Below are positions 1 through 7,900 of a stretch of DNA of 13,185 bases, one piece after another (position 1 is the stretch's first letter; the number at the start of each line of letters is the position of its first letter). Origin of the DNA: JAKQDH01 sp029558835 (GTDB taxonomy: Bacteria; Planctomycetota; Phycisphaerae; UBA1845). The position numbers were made by a program, and so were the translations under genes. The notes below the pieces were generated by a model. That model worked only from the letters and a program-made list of their open reading frames with translations. It did no database searches and had not been told where the DNA came from. The stretch is from contig DAOQSN010000062.1 of assembly GCA_035356615.1 (NCBI GenBank), positions 1-13,185 on the forward strand, read 5' to 3'.

Positions 1-40
1 ATTAACGAGAAAAGTTGTTCCGCCCTGGGCTACCTACTTG

Positions 41-57
41 CACCCCCTTCGGGGGTG
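41..57. terminator. Perfect 7-bp hairpin, terminator-like
   Basis: CACCCCC (41-47) and GGGGGTG (51-57) pair perfectly around a TTC triloop. It lies about 270 bases past the stop of the minus-strand gene at 329, so it may end that transcript or one entering from the left of the window. There is no T-run on either side, so a classical intrinsic terminator is not shown. It could equally be part of a dispersed palindromic element. Confidence 0.35.
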
Positions 58-167
58 AGCGGCGTTGCCTACCCGCTGATACCGTCCCCGACGTTATGCA
101 TAAGCGGGAGCAGCGGCCCCGCGGCCAGCGGCGACCGCTCGGGCTCGGTTCGCCGCGGCCCCCGTTA

Positions 168-224
168 ATTCGCTATTCGCTATTCGCACTTCGCTATTCC
201 GCTACACCCCCTCTTGCCTCTTGC
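168..224. repeat. Short 7-bp tandem repeats
   Basis: ATTCGCT occurs at 168-174 and 175-181, followed by ATTCGCA (182-188) and a degenerate TTCGCT/ATTCCGCT run to about 203. Immediately after, CTCTTGC is repeated at 211-217 and 218-224. Two different 7-base units side by side form a small AT-richer island in GC-rich DNA. No function is evident. Confidence 0.6.
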
Positions 225-328
225 CTTCCGGTTGCTTCCGCTCGGACTCGGATTACCTCGCTCACTCCCGCTTGGGGCCGGGTGGGTCCTGCGGGGCGGG
301 GGCGAACCGGGGTGTCAGGACGCGTGGG

Positions 329-619
329 TCACCTTGCTGGCACCAGCATGGCCACCAGCCAGAGGATGAGGCAGACGACGAGCAGCAGCAGGAACAGGGC
401 GGCCAGGATCCGCGGGAGCTGGCCACCCGTGGGGCGGTACACCACTGGTGAATCTGCTTCCAGCGGGGCGCCGCAGGTGGGACACAGCAGGCCTTCGGGG
501 GTGTGGGGACTGCGCATCTCGCCCAGAGGCACCTCGACGCCGCAGGCCGGGCACACCCAGTCCAACTCGACCTCGCCCTCTGGCTTGCCCTGCCGACTCT
601 CGTGCTCCGACCCGTTCAT
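329..619 (-). CDS. Small zinc-ribbon protein with C-terminal membrane anchor
   Basis: The product is 96 residues and of unknown function. Two CxxC knuckles (C23-P-A-C26 and C46-P-T-C49) form a probable zinc ribbon in the N-terminal half, and a strongly hydrophobic segment (about 71-93) forms one C-terminal transmembrane helix ending a few residues before the stop. The zinc-binding part would face the cytoplasm if the tail is inserted as a simple anchor (inference). The start at 619 is preferred over an in-frame ATG at 658 because CAGGAG lies 7 bases upstream (627-632) and the extra residues carry no recognisable feature. It is transcribed away from the PTS gene, with 706 bases between the two starts. 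Similar tiny ribbon-plus-helix proteins are common in planctomycetes, usually without an assigned role. Confidence 0.82.
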   Translation of the reverse strand: MNGSEHESRQGKPEGEVELDWVCPACGVEVPLGEMRSPHTPEGLLCPTCGAPLEADSPVVYRPTGGQLPRILAALFLLLLVVCLILWLVAMLVPAR

Positions 620-1325
620 GGTGTAACTCCTGAACGATGGTGCGCAAGCGTGCGTCAATCAGGGTACCGCCGCTCCGCGCGGGCTGTCCTTGACGCTCGG
701 CGTCATGGGCGGCAAGCCCGCGGCCCGCTGGCGGCGCGGAATCGTGCACGCTGAGATACCCTCGGCCACGACGCCCCGGCGCCCCGCCCGTGGGGGGCGT
801 GGGCGCCGCTTGCTTCGGAGCCGGCATGCCCGGCGTCGCTGTCCTGGCCGCACCCAGAGCCCGGGGGGGCTGGACAATCGCTCCGGACATAAGCGCATGC
901 ATACCCGCGAATGTGGCCGCGGGGAAGCACGGCATCCGCAGGGGCCGAGCCGCACAGCACATGCCTCGCGGCTGAATGGCACCACGCGAAGGCGAGATTG
1001 GGGGGGGCGTGCTCAATCCGAAGGCGCCGGCCTGCCGGTGGGCAGGCAGGCATGCTGTGGCGAAAACCAGCCCCTCGGCCGGCGAAAGCATGGCGGTGTC
1101 GCGCCTGGCCATGCAGCCCAGTTCGGTCGCCCGGTTTCGCCATTGCGCGGAGCTAACTGGATGCACGGGCGAGCCGCCCGTGTCATGGCACGTGCGTCGC
1201 GTCCGGGGGGGCGGGTTGGCCCGCACCGGTCCCGGCGATACACTGCCGGCACACCGAGGAGCATACCGAATCGGCACCGGCCGCCGGGCGTGCTCCTTGT
1301 TGACTTTGTTGGGCTAGGGAGCGGC
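620..1325. other. 706-bp divergent intergenic spacer, no gene found
   Basis: The spacer lies between two divergent starts and should hold both promoters, but I cannot point to convincing -35/-10 pairs. It contains three long G-runs (863-869, 1000-1007, 1205-1211). It also has two hairpins: GCCTGCC/GGCAGGC (1030-1036 and 1041-1047, GGTG loop) and GCATGGC/GCCATGC (1088-1094 and 1108-1114). Open frames on both strands translate to Arg/Gly/Pro-rich sequence without domains, so I treat them as non-coding. One of them runs without a stop from 690 into the PTS gene. Confidence 0.55.
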
Positions 1326-1781
1326 ATGAAGATCACCGGGTTCCTCAATCCAGCTTGCATTCGGGTTCCCCTGCACGCCACCACCAAGGTCGCCGCCATT
1401 ACCGAGTTGGTCGATCTGCTCAACGCCAACGGTCGGCTCACCGACCGCGACGTGGTGCTCCAGGCCGTGCTCCAACGTGAGGCGACGCGTTCGACGGGCA
1501 TCGGGCAGGGTCTGGCCGTGCCGCATGGCAAGTGCGCGGGCTGCGCCGCGCTGACCATGGCGGTGGGCAAGCCGCCGCGTCCTCTCGATTTCGGCAGCAG
1601 CGATGGGCGACCGTGCGAGTTGGTCGTTCTGCTGGTCAGCCCGGTGGATGAGATGGGTCCGCACATTCAAGCGCTGGCCCGGGTGAGTCGTCTGTGGCTG
1701 ACCGAGAGCTTTCGGAACGAGGTGGCGGACGCGTGGACGGCCGAGGCGCTGTACGAGGTGTTCGAGCGACACGAGGAGTAG
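1326..1781 (+). CDS. PTS EIIA domain protein (PtsN/fructose type)
   Basis: The product is a 151-residue stand-alone EIIA type-2 domain, the usual size for PtsN-like proteins. The signature STGIGQGLAVPHGK is present (56-69), with H67 as the expected phosphorylated histidine. In the family this histidine takes a phosphate from HPr or NPr. PtsN-type members then act as regulators, and fructose-type members pass the phosphate to EIIB. No EIIB, EIIC, HPr or EI gene is nearby, which favours a regulatory role (inference). The start at 1326 is supported by AGGGAG at 1316-1321 with a short 4-base spacer. An in-frame GTG at 1290 would add only 12 residues outside the domain. The mixed motif means I do not assign ptsN firmly. 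Confidence 0.9.
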   Translation: MKITGFLNPACIRVPLHATTKVAAITELVDLLNANGRLTDRDVVLQAVLQREATRSTGIGQGLAVPHGKCAGCAALTMAVGKPPRPLDFGSSDGRPCELVVLLVSPVDEMGPHIQALARVSRLWLTESFRNEVADAWTAEALYEVFERHEE

Positions 1782-1844
1782 CGGGTCCTGGAACGTCCGT
1801 GTCCTTCCGTGCCCTCCGAATAGGGGCGGATGCTCGTCCTTCCC

Positions 1845-1869
1845 GAGGTAGTGTCAATTCCTGTGTAAA
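1845..1869. repeat. Probable terminal inverted repeat of IS256-like remnant
   Basis: The plus strand reads GTGTCAATTCCTGTGTAAA at 1851-1869, preceded by GAGGTA. Reversed, it begins TTTACACAGGAATTGACAC, which resembles the ends of many IS256-family elements as I remember them. It sits 29 bases beyond the transposase stop codon at 1898, where a right end is expected. No matching left end was found up to 2430, in keeping with a 5'-truncated copy. Confidence 0.5.
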
Positions 1870-1897
1870 TCGGTTCCGGGGCATCCATCACGTTTGT

Positions 1898-2230
1898 TCA
1901 CGCCGCTTGAGACCTTCTCTTCGCTCTGCTTGTCTTGGCTTGGGGTAGCGGCAGCTGCCCACAGAGGTGGGCCGCGTTCAAGTGCCGCCACGTCCGCGAC
2001 AACCGCAGCAGTACCTGATGCACCAGGTACACCCCGCTCTTGGTCTTTTTGAACCGCTTGGCCGCGTTCGTCCGCAGCCGCACGCCGGCGAACGGCGACT
2101 CGATCACATTCGTCGTCCGCAGGTGCGACCAGTGCGGCTCCGGGAACTGGTAGAACGTCAGGCAGCGGTCCAGGTCGTCCGCCAGGCAGTCTGCCGCCCG
2201 GTCACGAGCCGGTTGGTTGCCTTCGGTGCT
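1898..2230 (-). pseudogene. C-terminal remnant of IS256-family (mutator-type) transposase
   Basis: The minus-strand frame that stops at 1898 encodes about 110 residues matching the end of an IS256-type transposase. It carries LTFYQFPEPHW, then SHLRTTNVIESPF, then a basic VRLRTNAAKRFKK stretch and a KSGVYLVHQVL tail typical of one branch of this family. Intact members have around 400 residues, so the N-terminal part, with the first catalytic aspartates, is missing. Upstream of about 2230 the same frame stays open to 2449, but its residues no longer resemble a transposase, which places the break near 2230. The fragment cannot be active. It lies directly upstream of the methyltransferase at 2427, in the opposite direction. 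Confidence 0.85.
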
Positions 2231-2426
2231 GCTCGTGCGAGCCTTCGCGTGGCGGGAACGAGGCCGCGGCTCCAGACGCTTGCCTCGCGTGGATCGACTG
2301 GGGCTGATGGGAGGTTTCCGTATCGAGGTGGTCGCTGCCGGCAGCGCTCCCACGCCAGTGGGGGTTTCCCCGCGTTGCGAGGAGCGGTAGCCTGGAGCAT
2401 GCCTGCACGGTTCCGCGTGGAGTAGT
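2231..2426. other. Spacer between IS remnant and methyltransferase
   Basis: No gene is seen here. It contains a perfect 12-base palindrome GCTGCCGGCAGC at 2334-2345. It should carry the methyltransferase promoter and lies just beyond the transposase breakpoint, so the present promoter region may have been reshaped by the insertion or deletion. No clear promoter hexamers were recognised. Confidence 0.4.
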
Positions 2427-3071
2427 ATGGGTAATCCCTGGCTCGACATCCCTTTGGCTGATTACGAGGGCCACATGGCACTGCCCGACGTTGGGCAGGC
2501 CCGGATGCTGGGCGACATCTTCGCCGACCTGCTGCGGGAGTACGCTCCGGCGTCGGTGGCCGTGCTTGGGTGCGCGGGTGGCAACGGGCTGGAGCGGATA
2601 TCGTCCGCGGTGACGAAGCGCGTGGTGGCCGTCGATGTGAACCCCGCCTACGTGGAGGCGACCCGGGCGCGGTTTGCCGGTTGCATCTCCGGGCTGGAAC
2701 TGCTGGCGGGCGACATCCAGAGCGACGCGGTCACCTTCCCCCCGGTCGCCTTCGTGTTTGCAGCTTTGCTGTTCGAGTACGTCGATGTCGACGTCACGCT
2801 CAGGCGGATTCGCGCCCTTCTCACTCGCGACGGCGTACTCGCTTCGGTGGTGCAGCTTCCCAGCGCGTCGACCTGCGCGGTAACGCCTTCGCTGTTTACC
2901 AGCCTCCAGAAACTGGCTCCCGGCATGCGTCTGGTGCCACCCGCGCGCCTGCACGAGCTTGCCAAGAGCGCCGGCTTCGCACAGACCGCGGCGCGCGTGG
3001 ACCAGGCGGACGGCGGCAAGCAGTTCGCGGTGCAGACTTTTCGTTGCCGCGATTCCCAGGTTTCCGACTAG
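2427..3071 (+). CDS. Class I SAM-dependent methyltransferase
   Basis: The product is 214 residues. The glycine-rich SAM-binding motif I is visible as VAVLGCAGGNG (44-54), followed by VVAVDVNP with D70 as the acidic residue expected to contact the SAM ribose. The N-terminus NPWLDIPLADYEGHM resembles a recurrent subgroup of small bacterial methyltransferases of unknown substrate. GGAG at 2419-2422 precedes the ATG with a 4-base gap and supports this start. The predicted protein is cytoplasmic, with no signal peptide or membrane segment. The methyl acceptor cannot be told from the sequence. It appears monocistronic: an IS remnant lies upstream, and a 373-base gap separates it from the next gene. 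Confidence 0.88.
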   Translation: MGNPWLDIPLADYEGHMALPDVGQARMLGDIFADLLREYAPASVAVLGCAGGNGLERISSAVTKRVVAVDVNPAYVEATRARFAGCISGLELLAGDIQSDAVTFPPVAFVFAALLFEYVDVDVTLRRIRALLTRDGVLASVVQLPSASTCAVTPSLFTSLQKLAPGMRLVPPARLHELAKSAGFAQTAARVDQADGGKQFAVQTFRCRDSQVSD

Positions 3072-3444
3072 AGCGCTGTGCGTGCTCGCGTAGCGAGCCG
3101 CCGGTTGCAGCCCGCGCGGATTCCCGCGGGCCCCGCCCGCGACGCGGCCGCCCGGGACCACCACACGGAATCCAAGAGTGCCACCGCGCGAACCGTGGAG
3201 CGGACCGTGGGCCTGCGGCGGTAATCGTTGAAGTGCCCCCCAAGCCACCGCGCCATGCGTCGCGTCGCTTCAGGCAACCTTAACGAGGTGCTTCCCCTCG
3301 CTTAGCGCAAGTTTGACGCGATTCTAAGACGAGCGCAATCGGATTTTCAAGCCACCCCGCTACCCTGCGGCCGCGGTTGGCGAGCGGCGTGGGTCCAATC
3401 GTTTTCATTTCGGTCTCTGGATTCGTAGTGAGGAGTGCGACGAC
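3072..3444. other. Intergenic region with two hairpins
   Basis: No gene is supported here. Just past the methyltransferase stop, GCTCGC-GTA-GCGAGC (3084-3098) forms a tight perfect hairpin. A second, 7-bp stem pairs 3110-3116 with 3125-3131. Together they could end methyltransferase transcription, although there is no T-run. The right part (about 3300-3440) is less GC-rich and should contain the promoter of the pilin-like gene. TTGACG at 3313-3318 is a possible -35, but I see no good -10 at the right distance. Confidence 0.45.
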
Positions 3445-4530
3445 ATGAGGCAGGCAAGCGACGGAAAACGTGCAAAGTGGGATAGCTGGGGGGCATTTAC
3501 GCTCGTTGAGTTGCTGGTAGTGATTTCGATCATTGCGTTGCTGGTGAGCATTCTGCTGCCCAGCCTGAGCGCGGCTCGGGACCAGGCCAAGGCAGTGGTC
3601 TGCCTGTCCAACACGAAGAACGTCGGCATGGCCGTCACGCACTACAGCAGCGCGGACAGAAACGGAGGGTACCCGGCGTCGTACCTCTACCCCTACGATG
3701 AACGCGGGAACTGGTCACCGGCACGGCAGGACACCAACCACGCTTATGGCTATCTGCACTGGTCGTATGCCCTGTTCAACAAGGGTGCCATCGACACCAA
3801 GGCCTTCTCCTGCCCCAAGTTCGAGAATGGCGGGGCCCCACGCACCAATCCGGGACCGGCACCGGAAGACTGGGAGCCGGAGCAGGTGGACCAGAACGGG
3901 GCAATGGGGCCGAACCTGCTCCAGGACCGGCAGGCGCCGCGCATGTCCCTTGCCGCCAACGCGGCCATCATCCCCCGCAACAAGTTTACCCGTGCCCTGA
4001 GCGGCGGCAACCGCGTCAACAAGTTCACCAACGACTCGGTGATCAAGAGGCCCCAGGGGACAATCCTGGCCACCGAGTACATCAACAACTGGAAGGCACT
4101 GGGCATCGATGAGGGCGGCTCCGGTGTATTGTCCAAGTCGCACCGGCCGATCAATCCGTTCTATCACCTCGGCTCGGGCTTCAACGAGTACGAGGCCATT
4201 CAGGACAGCCCAGGGTTCATCTACGGGCTGGTGTCGCGGCCGAAGACACCCGAAGACTACGGGCTGATTCCCCGAGAGGCCGCCGAGCGGCAGACGAATG
4301 TCCTCGACCACACTTCGGGCGTCTCGCAGGTGAACGCGGTCGGCCGTCACCACCCCGGTGGAGGTGAGAACCGCAAGAAGTGGGGCGGCACCGCCAACTT
4401 CCTGTTCTGCGACGGTCACGCGGAACGCCGGACCATCCTGGAGACGCTCCAGAAGCGGATGTGGGGGGATCACTACTACACGTTATCCGGTAGCAACGAG
4501 GTGCTCAATTTCGTTCCGCCGCCACAGTAA
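3445..4530 (+). CDS. Pseudopilin-like protein with H-X9-DG C-terminus (DUF1559-like)
   Basis: The product is 361 residues. A short basic leader (1-17) precedes FTLVELLVVI and a hydrophobic helix running to about residue 42. This is the type IV pilin/type II secretion N-terminus, with E22 as the conserved glutamate at mature position 5. A prepilin peptidase should cut before F18, leaving a methylated N-terminus. The residue at -1 is alanine (A17), with glycine at -2. Near the C-terminus HH (302-303) and FLFCDGHAE (D323, G324) form the H-X9-DG-type motif typical of the large planctomycete family. The start has AGGAG at 3431-3435, 9 bases upstream. The middle of the protein has no catalytic motif that I recognise. 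It is probably an extracytoplasmic fibre or secretion-associated protein. No pil or gsp genes are adjacent. Confidence 0.9.
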   Translation: MRQASDGKRAKWDSWGAFTLVELLVVISIIALLVSILLPSLSAARDQAKAVVCLSNTKNVGMAVTHYSSADRNGGYPASYLYPYDERGNWSPARQDTNHAYGYLHWSYALFNKGAIDTKAFSCPKFENGGAPRTNPGPAPEDWEPEQVDQNGAMGPNLLQDRQAPRMSLAANAAIIPRNKFTRALSGGNRVNKFTNDSVIKRPQGTILATEYINNWKALGIDEGGSGVLSKSHRPINPFYHLGSGFNEYEAIQDSPGFIYGLVSRPKTPEDYGLIPREAAERQTNVLDHTSGVSQVNAVGRHHPGGGENRKKWGGTANFLFCDGHAERRTILETLQKRMWGDHYYTLSGSNEVLNFVPPPQ

Positions 4531-4545
4531 GGGGACAGCGTCCCC
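4531..4545 (+). terminator. Hairpin directly after the pilin-like gene
   Basis: GGGGAC (4531-4536) and GTCCCC (4540-4545) pair perfectly around AGC and begin at the first base after the TAA stop. A weaker structure follows, pairing GTGCC (4567-4571) with GGCAC (4600-4604) around a GC-rich core. No T-run follows, so it may stabilise the 3' end rather than act as a complete intrinsic terminator. Confidence 0.5.
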
Positions 4546-4940
4546 GCGGGCAGCACGGCTGATGAGGTGCCAGGCCCGCTGCCCCGCAGGCGGGGGGCAG
4601 GCACCCGGCGGAGGAGGGAAGGAGGTGCGCAGCCACAGCAGGTAGACCAGCGTCGAAGGAGCGCCGGCCGCCGGGGTAATCTGCAACAACTCCGGGCGGG
4701 ATTGACAGGTGACGACCTCAGGGCCCGGGACGCACGCACGCCCGGTGGAAACGCGAGGCGGTACCTCCCCACACGGCCGCGGCTTTACCGCAGGCAGGAC
4801 CGTGCGGACGGCAGCACGATACGCATACCGGAACTTGACTGGCGCGGCGCGGGCCCCGGCGCAGCCGGGGTGGAGGAAAGGTGTACGGACGAGAGTGAAC
4901 GGTGTCCCGTCAGGGGACCAGCGAAAGGAGCACAGATACG
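4546..4940. other. 395-bp intergenic region upstream of the PstS-like fusion
   Basis: No gene is supported. Open frames here are low-complexity and overlap the start of the next gene in other frames. A perfect TTGACA occurs at 4702-4707, but the expected -10 position is GC-rich, so I do not call a promoter. A small hairpin GTCCC/GGGAC (4904-4908 and 4914-4918) lies in the presumed leader just before the ribosome binding site AAAGGAG (4924-4930). Confidence 0.4.
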
Positions 4941-7900
4941 ATGACTAAGCTGTGGTGCGTTCTTGCCGGGTTGCTATGTACCTTGGCGGTCTCTGCACTG
5001 CCCGCGTGGGCGGACGAGTGCATGGACAACGGCCAGATTCTGGGCAAGTGTGCAGACAACGACGCGCCGTGCGACGAAGATGCGGACTGCAATCTCGGCG
5101 TGACGTGCGACTTCTACGGGTTGTGCTCGAGCGGCGGCTACAACCCGTGCTATCACGACAGCGACTGCGATGGGGGCGCGGTCTGCGTGGACAAGTGGCT
5201 GGTGCGCGGGGGGCAGGTATCCGGCGCCGGCGCGAGCCTGTTTGTGAACTTCTTCCTCGAGCCGAACAACACCAACGACTGGATCGACCCCGACCATGAC
5301 CAGTTCTGGGGCTACCACCCCAGCGGCGTCCCGGGCTACGTCGATCGGCTGGCGGCGCCCTGGAACCCGACCCTGGGATTCCTCGACACCTGGTGGATGT
5401 TCCAGTACCGCAGCCTCGGCTCCGTGAACGGTTTCAATGAGTTCGTCAACAACCAGTTGCTAGGGACGATCGGCACGAGCGTCCCCAGTGAGGCGGGCGT
5501 GTTCAATGGCTACCGGTATGCCAACCTGGGGGCCATTCAGTGGGGCGGTCCCTACGCCAATCCGAGTGGCACGCCGTTCGAGCCCTGCGAGATCGAGTTC
5601 GCGTTCCTCGACGTGCCCAGCGCCTGGGCGGTCAAGGGCCCCGGGCTGGAAGTCCCAGAACTCCCCACGGGCCACCCCGGTCATTGGTGGCACTGGCGGC
5701 ACTACTTCGCCGAGTGGTGGCGCAGCACGCCGCTGAGCGACACCTATGGCTACAACGCCATCCCGTCGTCCACGGGCTTCGAGGCCCAGTTCGATGACCT
5801 GGGTCGCGACAGCAACGGCGACGGCATCGACGACGTCTTCCTCAACACCAACATCGACGATCCCGATGAGGACACCATCTACGACTACACGGCCGCCTGG
5901 GTTCCCGTGGCGATCATCGCCAACCGCGGCACGGGTGTCGACCAGTTGCGTTACACGCAGGCGCAGTACCTGTTCCTTACCGGTCGTATGCCGAGCGGTG
6001 AGAACCTGGTGGCGGCCACCCGTGACTTCGGCTCCGGCACCCGCAACGCGGCCATGAACACGATGGGTATCGACCCGACGTGGGGCCGTGGGGACAACGT
6101 CGGGAACACGATCGGAGCGGAGGCACTCGCGTACATCGGCCCGACCCATCAGGCGAGCAACTGCGGTGGTTCGGGAATCATGGAGGCGGCAGTGCAGCAC
6201 CGCCGGCTGGCCGTCGGCTACACCGGCGTGTGCGGTTCCAGCCGCGCCGCCCAGGACGCCCAGAATGGGCGCTACGAAGTCGTCGGCATGTGCAAGGACA
6301 TCGACAACTGCGGGGAGCCCGGCTGCGATTGTGCTGCCAACCCCTGCAATCGCTACTGCACGCAGAGCGGCTGGTCCTGCACCGCCACCGCCGATTGCGA
6401 CCTCGTGAACTTCCCGGGTGAAACGTGCGGCGCCGCCCACTGGGGAGCGCGCCCCACGGTCGACAAGATGCTGGACAACTGCGACGACTGCTGCGGTTAC
6501 CAGATCGCCGGGGCGGGCTCGTTTGTCGCCCGCGGCAACCGCGATGCCAACCGTCCGCCCATGGTGTGCGAGAACGACATGCGCACGCCGTGTGACGAGG
6601 CTGCCGACTGCCTCCCCGAGCCGGGTGGCGCCTGCGTCGCCAATCCGCGCTACGAAGCGGGGCAGCCGATCGACAACCAGACGGTCGCGGACTACCTCAA
6701 CAACATCCTCGACAGCACCGAGGACTTCGTCGAGGAGTTGCCGCCGCCGCTGGAAACGAACCTGATGCCCGGCCAGTGGCTGGCCAGGAACTTCATGCTC
6801 ACCAACGGCGTCGACTGCCTGCACGAGCTCGATGATCCGACCTGCGAGAGCGATACGCTGGAGAACACCGAGCTCCAGGAGTACATCCGCAACAACACGA
6901 CCTGCAACGTGTACGCGTACGGCTATGCCAACAAGGCCGGTCTCGTGCCGCGCCGGACACAGCTCACCGGTGGGGCGCAGTACTCGGACGGGTCAAACTA
7001 CGAGTACATCTACTGGAATGGGACGGCGTACGTCAAGGCCTTGCAGGGCATCAAGCTCGCCGAGCGCAACAAGATCCAGGGTGACTTCGACAAGAGTTAC
7101 TCCCGGACCGTGAATGACGCCACGCAGCTCGTCACGGCCATGTATACGCCCCGCGCCTGGCAGCAGACCGCGGCCGCCATCGGCAGCGGCGACGTCGGGA
7201 ACATGGCGTATGACAATGCCATTCCCGAAGTCATCGGTGACTTCGACGGCAATGGCAGCTTCAACAAGGAAGACCTGCGTTACTGGATGGACGGCCTGGG
7301 GCTCGTCTCCGGCAAAGTCAATCGCAAGCAGGGCGCTATTAACATCGATACCGCCATCCTGGCCCTTGGGCAGCCGCTGCCCTGGGCGGACCCGAGCGAC
7401 AGCCTGGTGATCCCGCCGGTGCTGCCGGTGTTCCCCTCGGCCACCTGCCCGGATCCGACCTTCCAGGTGCCCGCTCCCATCAGTGGCTTGCTGGCCACGG
7501 GCAAGACCTACGCTTCGGGTGACTTCCGCGGCGACGTCTCCGGCCCGCAGCGGAATGAGAACTGGACCGCGGGCGCCCAGCCGACCGGGTGGGACGGCCG
7601 CGTCGATGCCCATGACATCGACTACGTCTGCCGCAGCGTCGGCGACTGGAACGATGTCGATCAGGCCGTTTTCATGGACTTCAGTTGCGACATGACCGGC
7701 GACGCCAATGTTACCTCGGCCGACGTCACCGAGCTGGTCCAGGTGATCCTGGGCACCGACTACTGCGACGTGGACCTGGATGACGCGGTGACCGGCTTCG
7801 GCGCGGGCACGCCTCCGCCGGCCGGCACCGATGCCGAGATCATGTGGAACACCATGAACGACGCGGAAGGCTGCAACGCCACCGGCACCTGCGGCTGGGC

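Larger units (their letters stand above)
1..328. other. Non-coding left flank
   Basis: I see no credible gene in this stretch. The open frames here give Arg/Pro/Ser-rich, low-complexity translations typical of GC-rich non-coding DNA. It holds a compact hairpin (41-57), a 10-base palindrome TTATGCATAA (94-103) and a run of 7-base tandem repeats (168-224), listed separately where useful. It lies downstream of the minus-strand zinc-ribbon gene that stops at 329. Confidence 0.6.

Noticed and set aside
690..1325. In-frame N-terminal extension of the PTS EIIA protein by over 200 residues
   Set aside because: The extension is Arg/Gly/Pro-rich and unlike a protein domain. A ribosome binding site precedes the ATG at 1326, and the family is about 150 residues long.
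2231..2449. Continuation of the transposase frame upstream to 2449
   Set aside because: The frame is open, but its residues no longer resemble IS256 transposases, so this is chance open frame beyond the break.
3715..4473. 252-codon minus-strand open frame opposite the pilin-like gene
   Set aside because: No recognisable motif, and fully antisense to a well-supported gene.
4702..4730. Consensus TTGACA as a promoter for the PstS-like fusion gene
   Set aside because: The positions where a -10 box should lie are GC-rich with no TATAAT-like sequence.
5460..6824. 454-codon open frame on the minus strand opposite the PstS-like fusion gene
   Set aside because: The translation is Val/Arg/Ala/Gly-rich without domains, and it lies antisense to a gene with a signal peptide and clear motifs. 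This is a GC-rich frame shadow.
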